Source: Pezizomycotina sp. ARF18
Lineage: Eukaryota; Ascomycota
Length of the DNA: 64,000 nt
Direction of reading: 5' to 3'
Assembly: GCA_002224055.1 (NCBI GenBank)
Contig: AZLU01000007.1
Location: 248,001-312,000, forward strand
The notes beneath the pieces were generated by a model. The model ran no database searches. It was not told the DNA's origin and saw only the letters and a list, made by a program, of their open reading frames with translations. The translations under genes were made by a program, and so were the position numbers. Shown here piece by piece: positions 34,704 to 47,158 of this stretch (the stretch's first letter is position 1; each line of letters begins with the position of its first letter).

Positions 34704-35463
34704 CGAGGGGTTTTAAGAGAAAAGTGGGTTCGGGGTAGATGGTAAAAGTAGTGCCCCCAAGCTCTAAACGCAAGCGGTAGCCGAGTATCTCAGCTAGCTG
34801 AATGAGATTATAGGAGTTTTCAACGATTTCGCTAATAACTTAAGAGTGGTTGGAACTACATTAAGAATAGTAGATAATTTGATGAAGAAATATAAACTGC
34901 AAGGCCTGAATCTTCGAATGTTATATATATATAAATATGTATATGTACCTATTAGACTACGTAAAAGGTGTCGGAATGTGCGTTGTGAATGATGCCGCCT
35001 TCCTTAAGAATACCAAATTTGCGACCAATTCTCGATTACCGTATACAGTAATCTGCTCTCTAGAAAATAGCCCCACATTGTACAATCGATCAAGCCTCTC
35101 AACGGCAAGTCCCGTCATTAACCTCAGACCAGATTATCCCACTCTCAAGTTTCGCCTAGTGTCGAATCAGGGAATCTGCAATGATCTCGGCTACTTCCCC
35201 CTGAATTCGGTGTACTGCAATTTATAAAGCCAGAATCGGAAGAGGAGAATTTATATACGCAGACCCGATACTCTGGAGGATCTTGATCGTATAAGCCATG
35301 GAATCGAAACGCTGAGTACCTTGTCGCTAACATGGTAGTCCGGATGAGTTTCATATCGAGGCGTCTTACCCAGCGACTGCACCGTGAATTGTTATATAAA
35401 GTTCTCTCGGTATCCCGAATTATCCTAGTTATACAAAACAGGATATATACAGAAGTCCAGATT
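34704..35463. other. Intergenic stretch upstream of the Clr5 gene
   Basis: AT-rich with a TATATATATAAATATG tract near 34922. No gene supported. Confidence 0.45.
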
Positions 35464-38259
35464 ATGGCTTCCCAGCAAACGAATAACTTTACCTTCAAAG
35501 AAGGGACGGAAAAGCGAGCCAAACGGATTCCTTCCAAGGAGTGGGATGATCGAAAGAAAGAGCTCCATGCTCTCTTTCATACTCCTGGTTCGACGCTAGA
35601 CAAGATTATCGCTAAGATAGGTACCACCAATTTGTTTAATCCCACGTAAGTATAACGAACTCTACTAAAAGCGGAGCTATCTTGCACTTCCGTAAAAAAA
35701 AGAAAAAAAAAGGAAAAGAAAAAGAAATCACATACAAATAAAATAAAAAAAAAACGGAGTGCTGATTTTCTAATGGCGAGGTTAGACGAGGCCAGTATAG
35801 AGGGCAATTCAAAAAGTGGGGATGGAAAAGGTATAAACCGAAAAGGATGCCGCCTCTGATATCGATAGTCCTGCCTCGGCCTCAACGCTGGAAGCGCCAA
35901 AGCGAAAGAGAGAGCTCGTTTTACACTCCACTCCTTTGGATTGTGATGATGTGTATTGCTCTGGGAACTGCCACCTTTGTCAGAGCTGGATGAGAAGCTA
36001 TTCGACGAAGTCGAGTTTCCGCCAGAAAAGCGTCGGAGGCTCCTTGGCGTCATCTCATGGGTTGATCGATCTACACCAGAGTGGATCGAGTGCGAAGACG
36101 CTGAAGGTGATTCCCTACGGAATAAACGTCATTACCGACCGACAAAGCGACCCAGTGAATGAAATATCGAACGAAACCCAATTGCCGACCATTTCGGACG
36201 TTCACAAAGATCAATATACAGAGAAAACCTTCCCGAAAGACATTGGGGAAACCGATAGCTTGCCGGCTGAAGGAACTTACAATAACAGAGACGAAGGCTC
36301 TAACTCAGCAAAGGTCAATGAGGAGTCTCAATCTCGATTCCTTGAATACGACGAAAATTGGATAAAACCGGAGAAACAATTTACCTCCGGTGCCATTCGC
36401 GACAACCTACCGAATTATACGGTAGATTCTTCATTTGATTATCCAGACCACAAGCTTGACGCCGGAATAGCACGGTCGCGTCTCTAGGGCCGTCTAAGAT
36501 AAACCAGGGAAGTTTTGAAGACAGTAGTTTCGAACAATGGATCAACCACGAACGTGGTCCCGGCATTGATACTTCAACACACCAACAAGAACAAGTTGAG
36601 AACCCTCGCCCCATAGACAGTTTTTTCGCAGAGGACTTCCAAAACGTGAAGCTCGCAGCAGACTTTCTTTCTGCGTTGGAAAACCATACGGATGGTTTTA
36701 CCCTCTACGCGCAAATATTGGGGCTCCTTGGAAATTTAAAACACCCTCTTGGATGATGTCGTGGGTTAAAGTCGCGTGTGCACGTTCAGCTGCGAAACCA
36801 TCTCAGCTAAAGATGATCGAAGCTATGACCTCGGTTGCGAGCACATCTGCAGAGATACACATTCAGCCTGCAAATCTCGAAGTGCTCTTTGTTCAAGCGC
36901 AGCTAGCACTTCGATATGAGCACTCTGGAGATAAAAATGCCGCTAAGAGACTTACTAAAGCCGCGTTGACGTTGGAATTCACAGACATTAGGTTTCTTCA
37001 GGAGTTGCCGGAAGATAATCGCTCTCTCGACCTTTTGGCATATGTTCACCTTATGCGTAATTTTGGTTACTATTCCTTTTCATCGGAAAACGAGTCTCCC
37101 GCCGTATCACTGTTTGGCGGCAGCCATCTTGCCGATAAGATTCTGCGAAGACAACCCGGCCCATTCGAGATAAGGGATGGTTCAATGACTAACCCGTGTC
37201 TACGAAGTTGCGTTAAGTGGTGCGACGACGAACTTCAAGCAATCATTTCGACGGCGGGATCGTGCCAGCCCTGCTAGCCCATAACAAAAAGTCGGACGTG
37301 AAGAAGCATGCGGCCATTGAAATTTTTTATTGCTTGTGGGAGCGTTGGCAAAGACAGGAAATGGAAAGTGCCGTACCAGAGCACGCATTGTGGGCCACGG
37401 GAGCGGAAAAGCTCATGGGTATTTCCGGTACCGAACTACTGAAGCTGGTTTGCTTCAGCATTCCTATCTGTCTGATTCCTCCACGGAAAAGCGACGATTA
37501 TAGTAAGGTCCTACTCCAGCAAGCGTCCGCAGGAGCTACCTTCCTGGCTAAGAATCCGGACTCCGCCCTTGCGCATATATTTTTGAACACGTACCGTGAG
37601 CTAAATACCTCGGTGAGTGCTTTGAGCGGGCCGAGAGTCTCGCGCATGTACACGCGGAATTTTGTTGAAAAAAAGCTCGGAGTAGTACTACCGAGTGTCA
37701 ACGAATCGGCAGCGAACTATAAAACTGGTATCCAGAATCGGCCACGGACGCCAACTCTTGCAGCCTCACCTCGCTCCTCAGAGCTAGCCTCGATTCTCTC
37801 AATGAAAAATCGCATACAGAGAAACACTAGCGGTCAAACTGCAGCAACGTCGCGCTCACGACACTCCTCGACAACTGATCTGGCTTTAACACTGGTCAGT
37901 GAGTTGTCTGACGGTGTAGCACGCTACCTAAACTTCTCACCTTTGTTGGCTGGTCCTCGGAGTATCTCTTCATCTTCGCACCAAACAGATCGGGAGATGG
38001 TAGCCAAGGAGACAGCATCGACAGTATCAGGAGACGACACCGTATCCGCGAGATTCTTAGACGAGACGCTCGTGGGGTCGGTGCGTTTCATCATGGAAGC
38101 AGTGAGTCGTGGAGGTATCTTCAGGCTTGATATATTCTTGCTCAGTTTCTTTAAATCACACCCCAGTCCCTTCCTTCTCCACCTCAGATTTTGGACTTGG
38201 AGAGTATGATCGAGACTATGCTTGTAGCTTTTGTGTTCCTACTTGTTATATTAGGCTGA
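35464..38259 (+). pseudogene. Clr5-domain protein with C-terminal membrane tail, frame broken
   Basis: ATG 35464 gives MASQQTNNFTFKEGTEKR, then PSKEWDDRKKELHALFHTP and DKIIAKIGTTNLFNP. After a GTAAGT donor at 35646 comes QYRGQFKKWGWKRYKPKR, the second half of a Clr5 domain (about 55 residues, named after fission yeast Clr5). A low-complexity linker with KRKRE and acidic stretches follows, then a long helical part: DFLSALENHTDGFTLYAQIL, WVKVACARSAAKPSQLKMIE, KHAAIEIFYCLWERWQRQ. The last exon, after an intron at 38102-38187, reads ILDLESMIETMLVAFVFLLV, a single hydrophobic tail. Four or so shifts separate the parts, so the gene is probably dead or badly assembled. Clr5 proteins are often large fungal families of unknown role. 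Confidence 0.66.
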
Positions 38260-38709
38260 CATTCGTCTGGCTACGAGCGCGGCGCAATCGTTTCTAGTTT
38301 TCCGTTGTCATTTATACTTTTGTAATTATATTCGTTGTCTCTTTTTAGGGCTGGTATTGTTTTATATTGTTCATTGGTATTGCTAAATAAAAATTGGCCC
38401 GGTTTTCCATATACCAAGGAACATAGAAATCGTGGTATATGTATACTTTTAGTACAGAATCAGAGATTTGAAACCCTGAAAACTGTGTGCATGCACACTT
38501 AAGTAAATAAATGAGTAGTCTCGAGCTACCTACGTTGCGCTATCACTATGGAGGTTTCATACTTAATTCTTCCAATTTCATAGACTGGACCTCGGAAGAA
38601 TTAAGGGTTTTAAAAGATGTAGTTATAATTATTACAAATTTCCTTAAGTTTATAGTTTTATTAGCTAAAAATCTACTCCACTTTCCATCACCTCCCTTTA
38701 AGCCATCAT
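38260..38709. other. AT-rich spacer
   Basis: 3' flanks of two convergent genes; nothing else seen. Confidence 0.5.
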
Positions 38710-39243
38710 TTAACTCCAGCACTGGATACTCAAACTCCTATCCTGGTATTGGTACCTTTGTTTCGAAAGGTCACTGTATCCGGGGTAGTTGACATCCAGC
38801 TGGGTCGGGAGATCACCGCAGCCCTCGCATCCCGGGCAGCAGTGGTAGTCAACGTATTCGCAGTTCGCCTTCGTGAAAAGCGTACACGAGTAGCCCTGAT
38901 CGGCGCCGATGGCAGTAATACGGTTGGCCCTGGTTGAGAGTTAGTATCATGACAACGGTGGGTCATTTATGATGGATGATGAACAGGAGACTTACCATCC
39001 GATGTCAGCAAGGTTCTGGCAGCCGTCGCCGGTAAAGTGGTAGCAGCCGTGCGCGTTATTGAAGCCGGCGTCGTCACAAAAGTAAGCCTATGCATTCGCA
39101 AAAGATATTAGCTGACATCTTCGGGGAACTAAAAACTGAAATAATTAGAATAGACTTACACCACCGTCCGCCCGCTTTTCAACTTCAGTTGAAGGAGCAG
39201 CAGCCGCAATAGCCACGAAAAATGCGATGATGGCGGCCTTCAT
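38710..39243 (-). CDS. Small secreted Cys-rich protein, three exons, intact
   Basis: ATG 39243 gives MKAAIIAFFVAIAAAAPSTE, then VEKRADGG: a signal peptide and a Kex2-type KR site. Two introns with GTAAGT donors and AG acceptors fit in phase: 39088-39159 (72 nt) and 38930-38995 (66 nt). Exon 2 reads AYFCDDAGFNNAHGCYHFTG and GCQNLADIGW. Exon 3 reads ANRITAIGADQGYSCTLFTK, ANCEYVDYHCCPGCEGCGDL and ends SIQCWS at 38710. The mature protein has about 115 residues and ten Cys. The arrangement C...GCYHF-x-GDGCQNL...I-x-AIG...YSCTLF-x-x-x-NC resembles small beta/gamma-crystallin-like Greek-key proteins of fungi, but that is inference. It is one of the few fully open genes here. Likely role: an extracellular or effector-like protein, or a cell-surface antifungal protein. 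Confidence 0.85.
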
Positions 39244-39400
39244 TTTGTAATGTGGAAATAGAGAGTTCCTAGTGATAGATGGATATTGGAGCAGGTATCG
39301 TCGATTTCAGCGAGCAAGTAGAGGAGTTTGCTTTGTAGATGAGATGATGAGATGGGTGATGGGAAGAGAAAAAGACGAATACAAGCGACCACAGGGGAGC

Positions 39401-39407
39401 TTTATAT
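39401..39407 (-). promoter_or_regulatory. TATA box of the Cys-rich secreted gene
   Basis: TATATAA on the minus strand about 158 bp before ATG 39243. Confidence 0.5.
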
Positions 39408-41668
39408 ACCTATTATTTCGCCCTATAGCGTTAGCCTTAATGTTAGTTTCAGCGTCGTGAGAAATAGTCCTGTATTTGCATCAGCACCTGCGGATGGTTG
39501 AAATTACTAAAAATTCCTAATCCGAGTTATCCTTGTCACCAACAACAGAAGCTTCCAGTGGGGTATTTCGGCAATTGAGATCGAAGGCGTCCATGATGTT
39601 TCAAATCAAGCACTAGAGGAGTCGAAAGATAAGCTATTCACAGGGGTGGGCTATGCTTTTCGTAGATATAGTTACAATAAGTCTTCCTGTACGCTTTTGG
39701 ATTCGGGAGAACCGGGATCCTGGTACCCAATAAAATCCTCGAAGTATGCACTCATGGAAGTTGGGAATAAGATTTCCATGCATAACCGCGTTGCGACCTT
39801 GCATGATTTTTTTTTTTTTTTGTATCAGCAATCCTTCAAGAAAGGTACCAGGAGATAATTAGAACCAAAGAGTACCAGGATCCCTTACACAGAGAAGGTA
39901 CATCGGTGGAGAGTGGAGCTCTCCATCGCAGCAGCTAGCATGGACAACAAGACTTTGCTAACAAAATATGAAAGCCCCACAGTAATTATTCCATCCAGTA
40001 ATTTTTTCCGAGTGCTTACTTTTGCAAGGATTTTGACGATATGCGCCTTCCTAAACGTTTTACCGCAAGCGAATATAGCGGAAAACACGGAAAATTTAGT
40101 TTAGACAAATGGTGATATAGCGCATCTCTTTTCTGGAAATCCCTGAAGCCATATAAGGCACATAAACATGGGATATATTTATACATACTTATCGAGCTTC
40201 CAGAAGTGGTACTGAAATCGGCACATCCGATAACCGAAATCCTTCATTCACCGTAAAACGATATAACAAACGTTGTACACGGGACTTTGCATCCGACAAG
40301 ACCTAATTTTCTGGCCATTTGTTCATTTTACACTTACAGGGATGGTAAGGTGTGAGCCGTTGTTGGTTTATAATTCAGATGATAAAATGATTCATCAATC
40401 ATCAGAAAAACGCCCACAGCTCCTTCATCCTTTCGTTCGTCTTTCCTTGAATAAATGAATACACGTTTGGGCTCTGAAGAAGTCTAAATCGTAGCTTAAA
40501 TGTACTGAAATACTCTTGCCATGCTGACATGGATAATTTAAATTCAGCGAGAATGTTCTGCCCCAAAACGGCGCTCCCGAGATATTATAGTTTCCCGTCT
40601 GACATTGGCTTTCGGCCTGAACCGTGCGGCTCTACGGTTTTCCTGCCGAATTCGACGATATTGCAGTCCGTGCGTCACACAGCCCGGAAACGCCAAGTCA
40701 CTCTGGGAGGCTCTGCGGTTCGATGAATCACACGAATATTATCCGATGATTTCAAACCTATTACAGATGCACGCTATTCATAATTTCCTACTTTTCCTGC
40801 GGGCAAACATGCTTATTACTATGTTTGATCTCATGCACGCCCAGTTGGACTCATATTAGGCTCAAGTTCAGCTGAATTGTTTCAGAGCGGACTTTAGCAT
40901 GATAGATCATCGGCAGCTCGCCACCCAATCCTGCGCTGCGGTACCTGCACTTCTAAAGGACGATTATAAATCTTCCTAGTCTTCCTATTCAGAGAGGAAA
41001 TAAATTTCAGAACTAGCAAGCGTTACTCCTCCGTACAGTTATAAAAGCAGCAAGTATCCATTGTTGTTCTTTTGTTATTGTTCTTTTTTGTTAATTTTCT
41101 TCTTGTTTTGTTCCTTGAATCTTTTATTGTCTCCTCTTGGGCAGTCTCGGATCCTACGAAGTAGGCAGGCCTCTTGGGTTGCTCCGAGCCAAGATTTATT
41201 CACCACCGATACAAATACATTGCTGATTTTGTAATTAATAGCCAGTATACTTACTGATATTAGGATTTAATTATAGGATTAGCGTTATAGTCTTGCTCAC
41301 GCAACGAGACACCGAGAAATCCAATTGTGAGAAACTATAACAGAATTAACAATATACTGTCTTTTAGTTTACTGCGATATCACATTGTTGTTAACCAATA
41401 CTGGGTGCCTATTGGTAAGAAGCGATTTTAGCCGGAAAAATATGATCAGGTGCCCTTGATGTTCATATTCAAATGATATAATCTTACGGGTTAATGCTAA
41501 TCAAAGCGTTACTGCTTACTATGATATAAATATTTTCCTTCGTTGCTTGCAATATCTCATATATCAGTTCGTGAGTTCGTGTTTTGAATAATTGACGGAG
41601 ATGAGATTTTTGCTTCATCACAAAAACCAAAGAGAGCCTCCTACCTTAACAGAATCGTTCAGACCAAT
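39408..41668. other. 2.3 kb stretch without a supported gene
   Basis: Only short open frames without motifs and a few homopolymers (T-run at 39808-39819) are seen. I see no repeat pair. Confidence 0.5.
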
Positions 41669-42351
41669 ATGACTGACAAATACCAATACAAGTCAATATA
41701 CTCTTCCGCCAAGGAGATACGGGCCGCCTTGAACCTAGAAGCAGACAATAACGGGCCTAAAGATGCGGAGTGGCAACGAAAGAAGGTACGTGTAAAACCG
41801 CCCGTGGATTTTCCATCAAATCTAGGTGATCCCGGTACAAGGAATGTTAAGTAAGCATGCAGGATATCGTAGGAAGAATCTGCAAAAGCTACTACAATCA
41901 AATCGACTCTTTGAGCAAGGAGCAGAAACATGCGTTTTACTTGCAGATTTCGACAGAAGCCTCCATACCCATGAAATACACGGAGTGGTTTGCTCATCGA
42001 TCCTTGAAAGACATCAGAGAATGGCGCGGTAGCCCCCATGAGCGGTTGGAGCTAAACTGGCAAGCATTTGCTACGCAATCGAAGGCGCAAACGAGTTCTC
42101 TGCAGCGACCACAGAGTACTACACGCCCGGAACGAGATCTTTCACCTGGAGGAACGAATTCCAATGTCGTAACGCCACAAACCCATGGCAAAGACTATTG
42201 GATGTCGTTATGCACAAGCATAATAACGATTAACGTTCTAATGGAAACTCGGATTTGGGCGGGAGTTTTCTGGTGTATTCAATCTCGTGGATTCTGTTCC
42301 CGCTTCTTCCGGGATGCGGGGTTTGCGCGTCACACCATAGTGCCGCATTAA
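41669..42351 (+). CDS. Hypothetical protein in two frames
   Basis: ATG 41669 gives MTDKYQYKSIYSSAKEIRAA and LNLEADNNGPKDAEWQRKKV, with a stop at 41851-41853. A second frame starts at once (ATG 41857): VGRICKSYYNQIDSLSKEQK, KYTEWFAHRSLKDIREWRGS, and so on to 42351, with a Ser/Thr/Gln-rich middle and a hydrophobic last part. Composition is gene-like and the frames abut, so I read it as one gene with a shift near 41850. I do not recognise any domain. Confidence 0.42.
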
Positions 42352-42980
42352 CTTGTCTTTCATTTCCCGGCTATTGTCGAGTCTCCACCTCTACGGCTTC
42401 TCTTTTCCTCACTTATTCTTAATTGGGTTCTATTCTTGCAACGGAAAGGACTCTATTTAGATTTACTGAGAGCTGGTCACTTAGTTTATCTTTCTGTACT
42501 TGATGATAGGTTTTGTTTAGGGTATCGTGTATGCGTTATTAGATCCTCATAAATAATAGTAACCTCTCATAGGCTCGTGATTCGTAGATAAAATCGGGAA
42601 ATAGAGCCCAGGCTGTGGTTTTTATTGGCCTTGATCTAAATTAACGAAGAACTTCTCTATTAACCCAATTTTCGAAAAACTTCGGCACCATTCATGAAAC
42701 TTAGAAGAAAAAAAAAAAAATAAATATCTCTCATACAAGTACATGATACACAACAGTCTCTACTTCAATTCTCCTACCCATATATTCTCAATAATACATC
42801 CAATTTTAATGGCAAGGATGAAGGCGGCTTACTTCGACAACTGTTCAAAATGATGTGAGTATAAAGAGAAACGGATTAATATTCTAAACGCGATGCTTGA
42901 TGAGTTTCCTAGAAAGAAATACGGTTGGAAACCTACCTTCAATTCTCCTATGTCTTGCTTTAGGTAGTAGTGGTGAATGT
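42352..42980. other. AT-rich spacer
   Basis: An A-run lies near 42709-42722. No gene supported. Confidence 0.45.
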
Positions 42981-43418
42981 CTAAGAGATCCTCGCGCTCT
43001 TTCCCCCACCCGAGCCGGATCTGGTCACGGTGTAGTGTTTATCGTCGGGATTGTGCTTCGTTTTGTCGTTAAGTGTTGGCGGAGCTGTACGGGTTATTCC
43101 AATGAAGCGTAAAAGAGAAATCGTCAGGCGCATCAACCGCTGTGTAAGTCACCTCTCCTTGACAGCCAGTGTGAACTTCCCCATTTGCAAACGGTATTTC
43201 ACCATGGGCGGGGACGAAAGCACGTGGGTAACTATTTGCGATACATTTGCCGCTTTGCCGCTTTGCCGCTTGGCAGCGGTTAGCGTAAGGGTATAGGTGG
43301 AATTGCTTTCGAGCGTTACTTGAACGCTGTAGTCGAAGTTGTTGTCCTGAGTTGTAGCATCGGTCCCGACGGAGACAAAGGCATTTTCGAGGGATCTAGG
43401 CATCTGGGTTATGGCCAT
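42981..43418 (-). pseudogene. Eroded beta-rich small protein, weakly aegerolysin-like
   Basis: The span from ATG 43418 to the stop at 42981 is 438 bp, about 145 codons, and is made of Thr/Ser/Val-rich strand-like sequence (NFDYSVQVTLESNSTYTLTL, DFSFTLHWNNPYSSANT). The HW-x-x-PY-x-S-x-x-N pattern and the size recall aegerolysins, small beta-sandwich proteins that take part in pore formation. The match is weak and I would not name it firmly. The frame is broken about twice, so I treat it as a fossil. Confidence 0.35.
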
Positions 43419-45162
43419 TTTTCAAACCTTTTTCAGCAGAGCTCTGTAACCTTTGATTCGATACGTTATCTAGAAGGATAGGTGATGTATAAGATCTTGA
43501 AGGAGCAGTCGATTGTCTTAACTAGTTGCGCTGAATGAGATAGGACAAGTCTGATATAGATCTCCCAAACGACCGGAAAGTTTCCCTTTTATAGACAGAA
43601 TGGAGGGAATACAGGTAATAGCACGAAAGTCTCAGAAAGGTTACGATGTCTTGTAGGGAATTGTCTCAAATAGTGAAAGGCGACAAACCATGCTCCGCCA
43701 GCAACAATGAGACCAAGATGCCAGGAATTATCTCGATACTCAAATCGCGGTCGATTTTGCAGAGAACAATCTGGGCTCAAGCCACAGATATAGAAACGTA
43801 CGATTGACAGCTATTTCCTCAACTAGCACGTAATAGCTAGAATCACAGCTAGGTCGACTCGCCCCCATTGATCTAGATGTAAAGCTTGGTCTAGAACACT
43901 TCATTCCCCGAATTTGCATGCCAGCGCTATGGGAGATGAAAAGCCGCATCCACGTCACGATGTGGATACCGATATGCAGGGGTTAAACACACTCTTTCCT
44001 GCTAAGGTTCAGTATCTGTGATTATAATCCCCATTCTCCACTGATTTGTCGCTCTCATGGAGGGCTAGCAGCGTCTATAATCCTGCTCGCTAGACAGAGG
44101 TGATCACTGTTAATCATATCACAGCCACATTCTAGCTAGTATCTCCGACAGGGATACGCGATTCAAAAGCAGTCCATATTGTAATCATGAGGGTTCGCCA
44201 CTAATGCGTTTCTTTGATTGGCTACTGCAATTCGTAACACTTGTGTATATGGCAAAAAAAGGCTTGAGTTGCCTTGGGGTAGAAATATATGGAAGTGCAA
44301 TGCGAAAAAGATCAAAAAGTATGATGGCTTTTTGTTTGGGTTAGAGAAAGCTAGGACGTGAGTCGTGTAGCTCGTAGTTGCACTCATATGTTTTTATAAT
44401 TCTAATCACACGCATTAGAGATCTATATTATTCTCCTATCGCTTCTAGCTTATATTCTTGCTCTTGGATGTCATTTGCACTTTTCCTGCGGCTGGTTTTA
44501 CGATTTCAAACTTGCAGCTAGCTACGAGAGTTCTCAAGTATTATTCCAAAAAGACCAGTAGATTAAAGGATCTATATGTATATATATGTTAAAATCACTT
44601 TTATTTCGCAATAATTTAGCGCCAGCTAACGTGATTGCTAATCCTTAGATACATCTATTTTTTATGAACTCCTCTATCCAGAAGTAAAACACAGAGCCTA
44701 CCGTTATCTTAAATATATATATATAAAATAAAACTTGGGGGAAGAATAATTTTAGGTCGATTCTAAGGCAAAATAAAAGGAAATAATGAAGCAATTGAAC
44801 TTTTAAATGGTCTCCGGACCGAAATATACGATATTTTTCGATAAGCCCTAAAATCCCAACCGGGGGCCCAGGGCCGGGGGCAACGGAACCAGCCAACCGT
44901 ATATAGAGATTATGAATTGAAGCTCTTGGGATCTCTTGCCCTATAACCAAAATCTTATAAAAATGAGTGCACCGAACACCCGTGATCAACACCTAGGTTT
45001 GATATGAGTAACCACTGTCGAAGTGATAAATCTGGGAAGCCCTTGGTTAGGTAAGCCTCTATGTAGCAAAAATGTCTGAGAACGTAGATCTCCTCTAACG
45101 GCATTACCGAGACACTTACATAAGTTGAAGAATCCCTGGCGATAGCGCCCGACGCTATCCTA
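43419..45162. other. 1.7 kb AT-rich stretch
   Basis: No gene supported. A GC-rich island GGGGGCCCAGGGCCGGGGG near 44862 stands out from its surroundings. Confidence 0.5.
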
Positions 45163-45771
45163 CTATAGCATCTTCCACTGTACACGAATCACACTTCCAT
45201 CGCCATCCCTCGCGCCAAAGGCCGTCCAGAGGTCGCTCGTCATATCGATACTTCGGTCGGAGCTTAAATTCCTGTCAGCGATGATAGCGGTTCTCACGAC
45301 CTTGTTGGGGCCTTTGATCTGTATCTTCCTTCCGCATAGTTGATTATGCTGTGCGGCTCCCATGGGGTCGAATACGTTGAATGCCATCGCGACAAGAGGT
45401 GTGTTATCCGATGGTGGAACTCGCGATGTAAAGTATGTGGAAAGGCCACAGGCGCCGGCCGTGTACAACTGGCGACGTGCGGGAGCTGCTGGCCCGTACT
45501 GGAAGATGCTACCGGTGATACCCGTAAATGCATAGTACGACCCTGGGATAGACCGCTTCACTGTGACTGCACTATGCTCTTCAGGTTGGGCATTGGTGAT
45601 ATTCACTCCAGAATTGTCGTTAATGACAAAGTCTTGCAACCACTCATTGCTAAAGGTTTGAGCGTTCTGTACTTCAGTGCCACTGTGATCTCCCAGGGTA
45701 TTGGTAGGCAGCGGTACGGTGAGCGCCAGGCCAAAGAGTGTGAAGAGAATTAGGTGGAAGATCTTGAACAT
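45163..45771 (-). CDS. Secreted double-psi beta-barrel (RlpA/expansin-like) protein
   Basis: The gene is open over its whole length (202 codons, no intron). ATG 45771 gives MFKIFHLILFTLFGLALTVP, a signal peptide. A spacer with NDNSGVN and NAQPEEHS precedes the C-terminal domain: TAGACGLSTYF, then NTPLVAMAFNVFDPMGAAQH, NQLCGRKIQIKG, TAIIADRNLSSDRSIDMTSD and LWTAFGARDGDGSVIRVQW. The GACGLSTYF start, LCGRKI middle and SIDMTSDLWTAFG end fit a DPBB fold as in RlpA-like and expansin-like fungal proteins, with two Cys for one disulfide. Such proteins loosen or bind wall polysaccharides without a proven enzyme activity in most fungi. It is a distant paralogue of the protein at 58.2-58.8 kb. Confidence 0.85.
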   Translation of the reverse strand: MFKIFHLILFTLFGLALTVPLPTNTLGDHSGTEVQNAQTFSNEWLQDFVINDNSGVNITNAQPEEHSAVTVKRSIPGSYYAFTGITGSIFQYGPAAPARRQLYTAGACGLSTYFTSRVPPSDNTPLVAMAFNVFDPMGAAQHNQLCGRKIQIKGPNKVVRTAIIADRNLSSDRSIDMTSDLWTAFGARDGDGSVIRVQWKML

Positions 45772-45993
45772 AATGCTTGAAATCGCTGAGAAGATCTGAT
45801 AGGTAATAGCAGAATCTATTGAGAGAACGGATACAAAGTGATTAGGAACGCAGATTATGTGAAAGGAAAGGATGTTGAAAAGAAGCGAGATGAATTGAAG
45901 AGAGAAGGGCCTTCACAGAAGGTGTGTTGATTGTCGTAGTGTATAGTGCTGATGCATATCAGAAAAGGAGGATCATGGGGTCGAGATCCATCC

Positions 45994-46000
45994 TTATATA
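45994..46000 (-). promoter_or_regulatory. TATA box of the DPBB gene
   Basis: TATATAAG on the minus strand about 223 bp before ATG 45771. Confidence 0.45.
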
Positions 46001-47158
46001 GATCAAGACATACAAATGCTTTATGCTACTACGTCGTATATTAAATGGTATTGATTGAACGTCAACGGAAGAACAGTAGCATCTAGCACGTAAATACTAT
46101 ACTAAAGGCATTCGTGTCATCGTCGAAGGTGAGCGCTTTTGTTATCTTGGCCGCGACCGGCGCTGTCTAAGCGCGGAAATGCCGATAAGGAGATTTACCC
46201 AGGAACGGAACTCCCATATTTCTCTTTTCCAGAGCTTCGCAACCCCACGGCCACACATCGTGTCCGGACTTGGTGAAGAAAGTGGATCGTGTATTTGGCT
46301 GCGCTGCCACAAGCATGTTTCGCTCTTTACACGTTCAAGTCATCCGTATTGAGATCTTTGGAGATGTTCTAGGAACCTTCTGTCAGTTAATGCCTCATGA
46401 GCTTCCGAAAGAGAATGAGGTCTAATAGACTCTTGTGGAGACGAAGATGTCATATTGGCGGAGATTCAAAATTCCGAGACGAACTGATATTCGCTGAGAG
46501 TCGAAATTTCGTCCGTATGAACCCTGGTTCATAGAGGAAATGCGCAACTTGACAGATTTACGAGCCGCTAGTAATCGCTCTGTCAAATTGTAACACTTTC
46601 AAAGGTTGAAATGGTCCTACTCAGTTGCAGGAGGAAGGCTAGAACGTTGAGATGGCAGGAAATAAAGGCGCGAAAAAAATGTTCTAGAAGACAAATATCA
46701 TTTTTAAAGACCCTTGGGAAGATATATTTGACATATAATTTGTATGGGCTATCTGATGGAGGGGGCAGGCACTTTCAGAAAAAATAGGGTATAATTGTGA
46801 ATGCCAACAATACCACAATGATCGTGGCCGTGTTTTGTATTCTTCTATTCGGTTAATATATTAATATCCTTGAAACCAGGTTTATAGCAGTCTGGTATTT
46901 TCTCGGACATTTCCGAATTAACGTCTATACATCAAACGCCGCAAGGCTTTATATTAGGTGCGAGCTTGTTTTCTTTTTTTTTTTTTTTTTTTTTTTTTCT
47001 GGCGTAGAAAAATACAATAACACAGAATGAATGAACCAGGATTAACAACCCCGGTTCCCTCGGCGAATTAGCCAGATTTGTTAAATATCCCAACATATAC
47101 TCCACGTGGAATTATTACCAAGTATATTTGCTTCCAGAAGCTTCTTCCTATTGGGTGG
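46001..47158. other. Intergenic stretch
   Basis: A T-run lies at 46973-46999. No gene supported. Confidence 0.45.
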
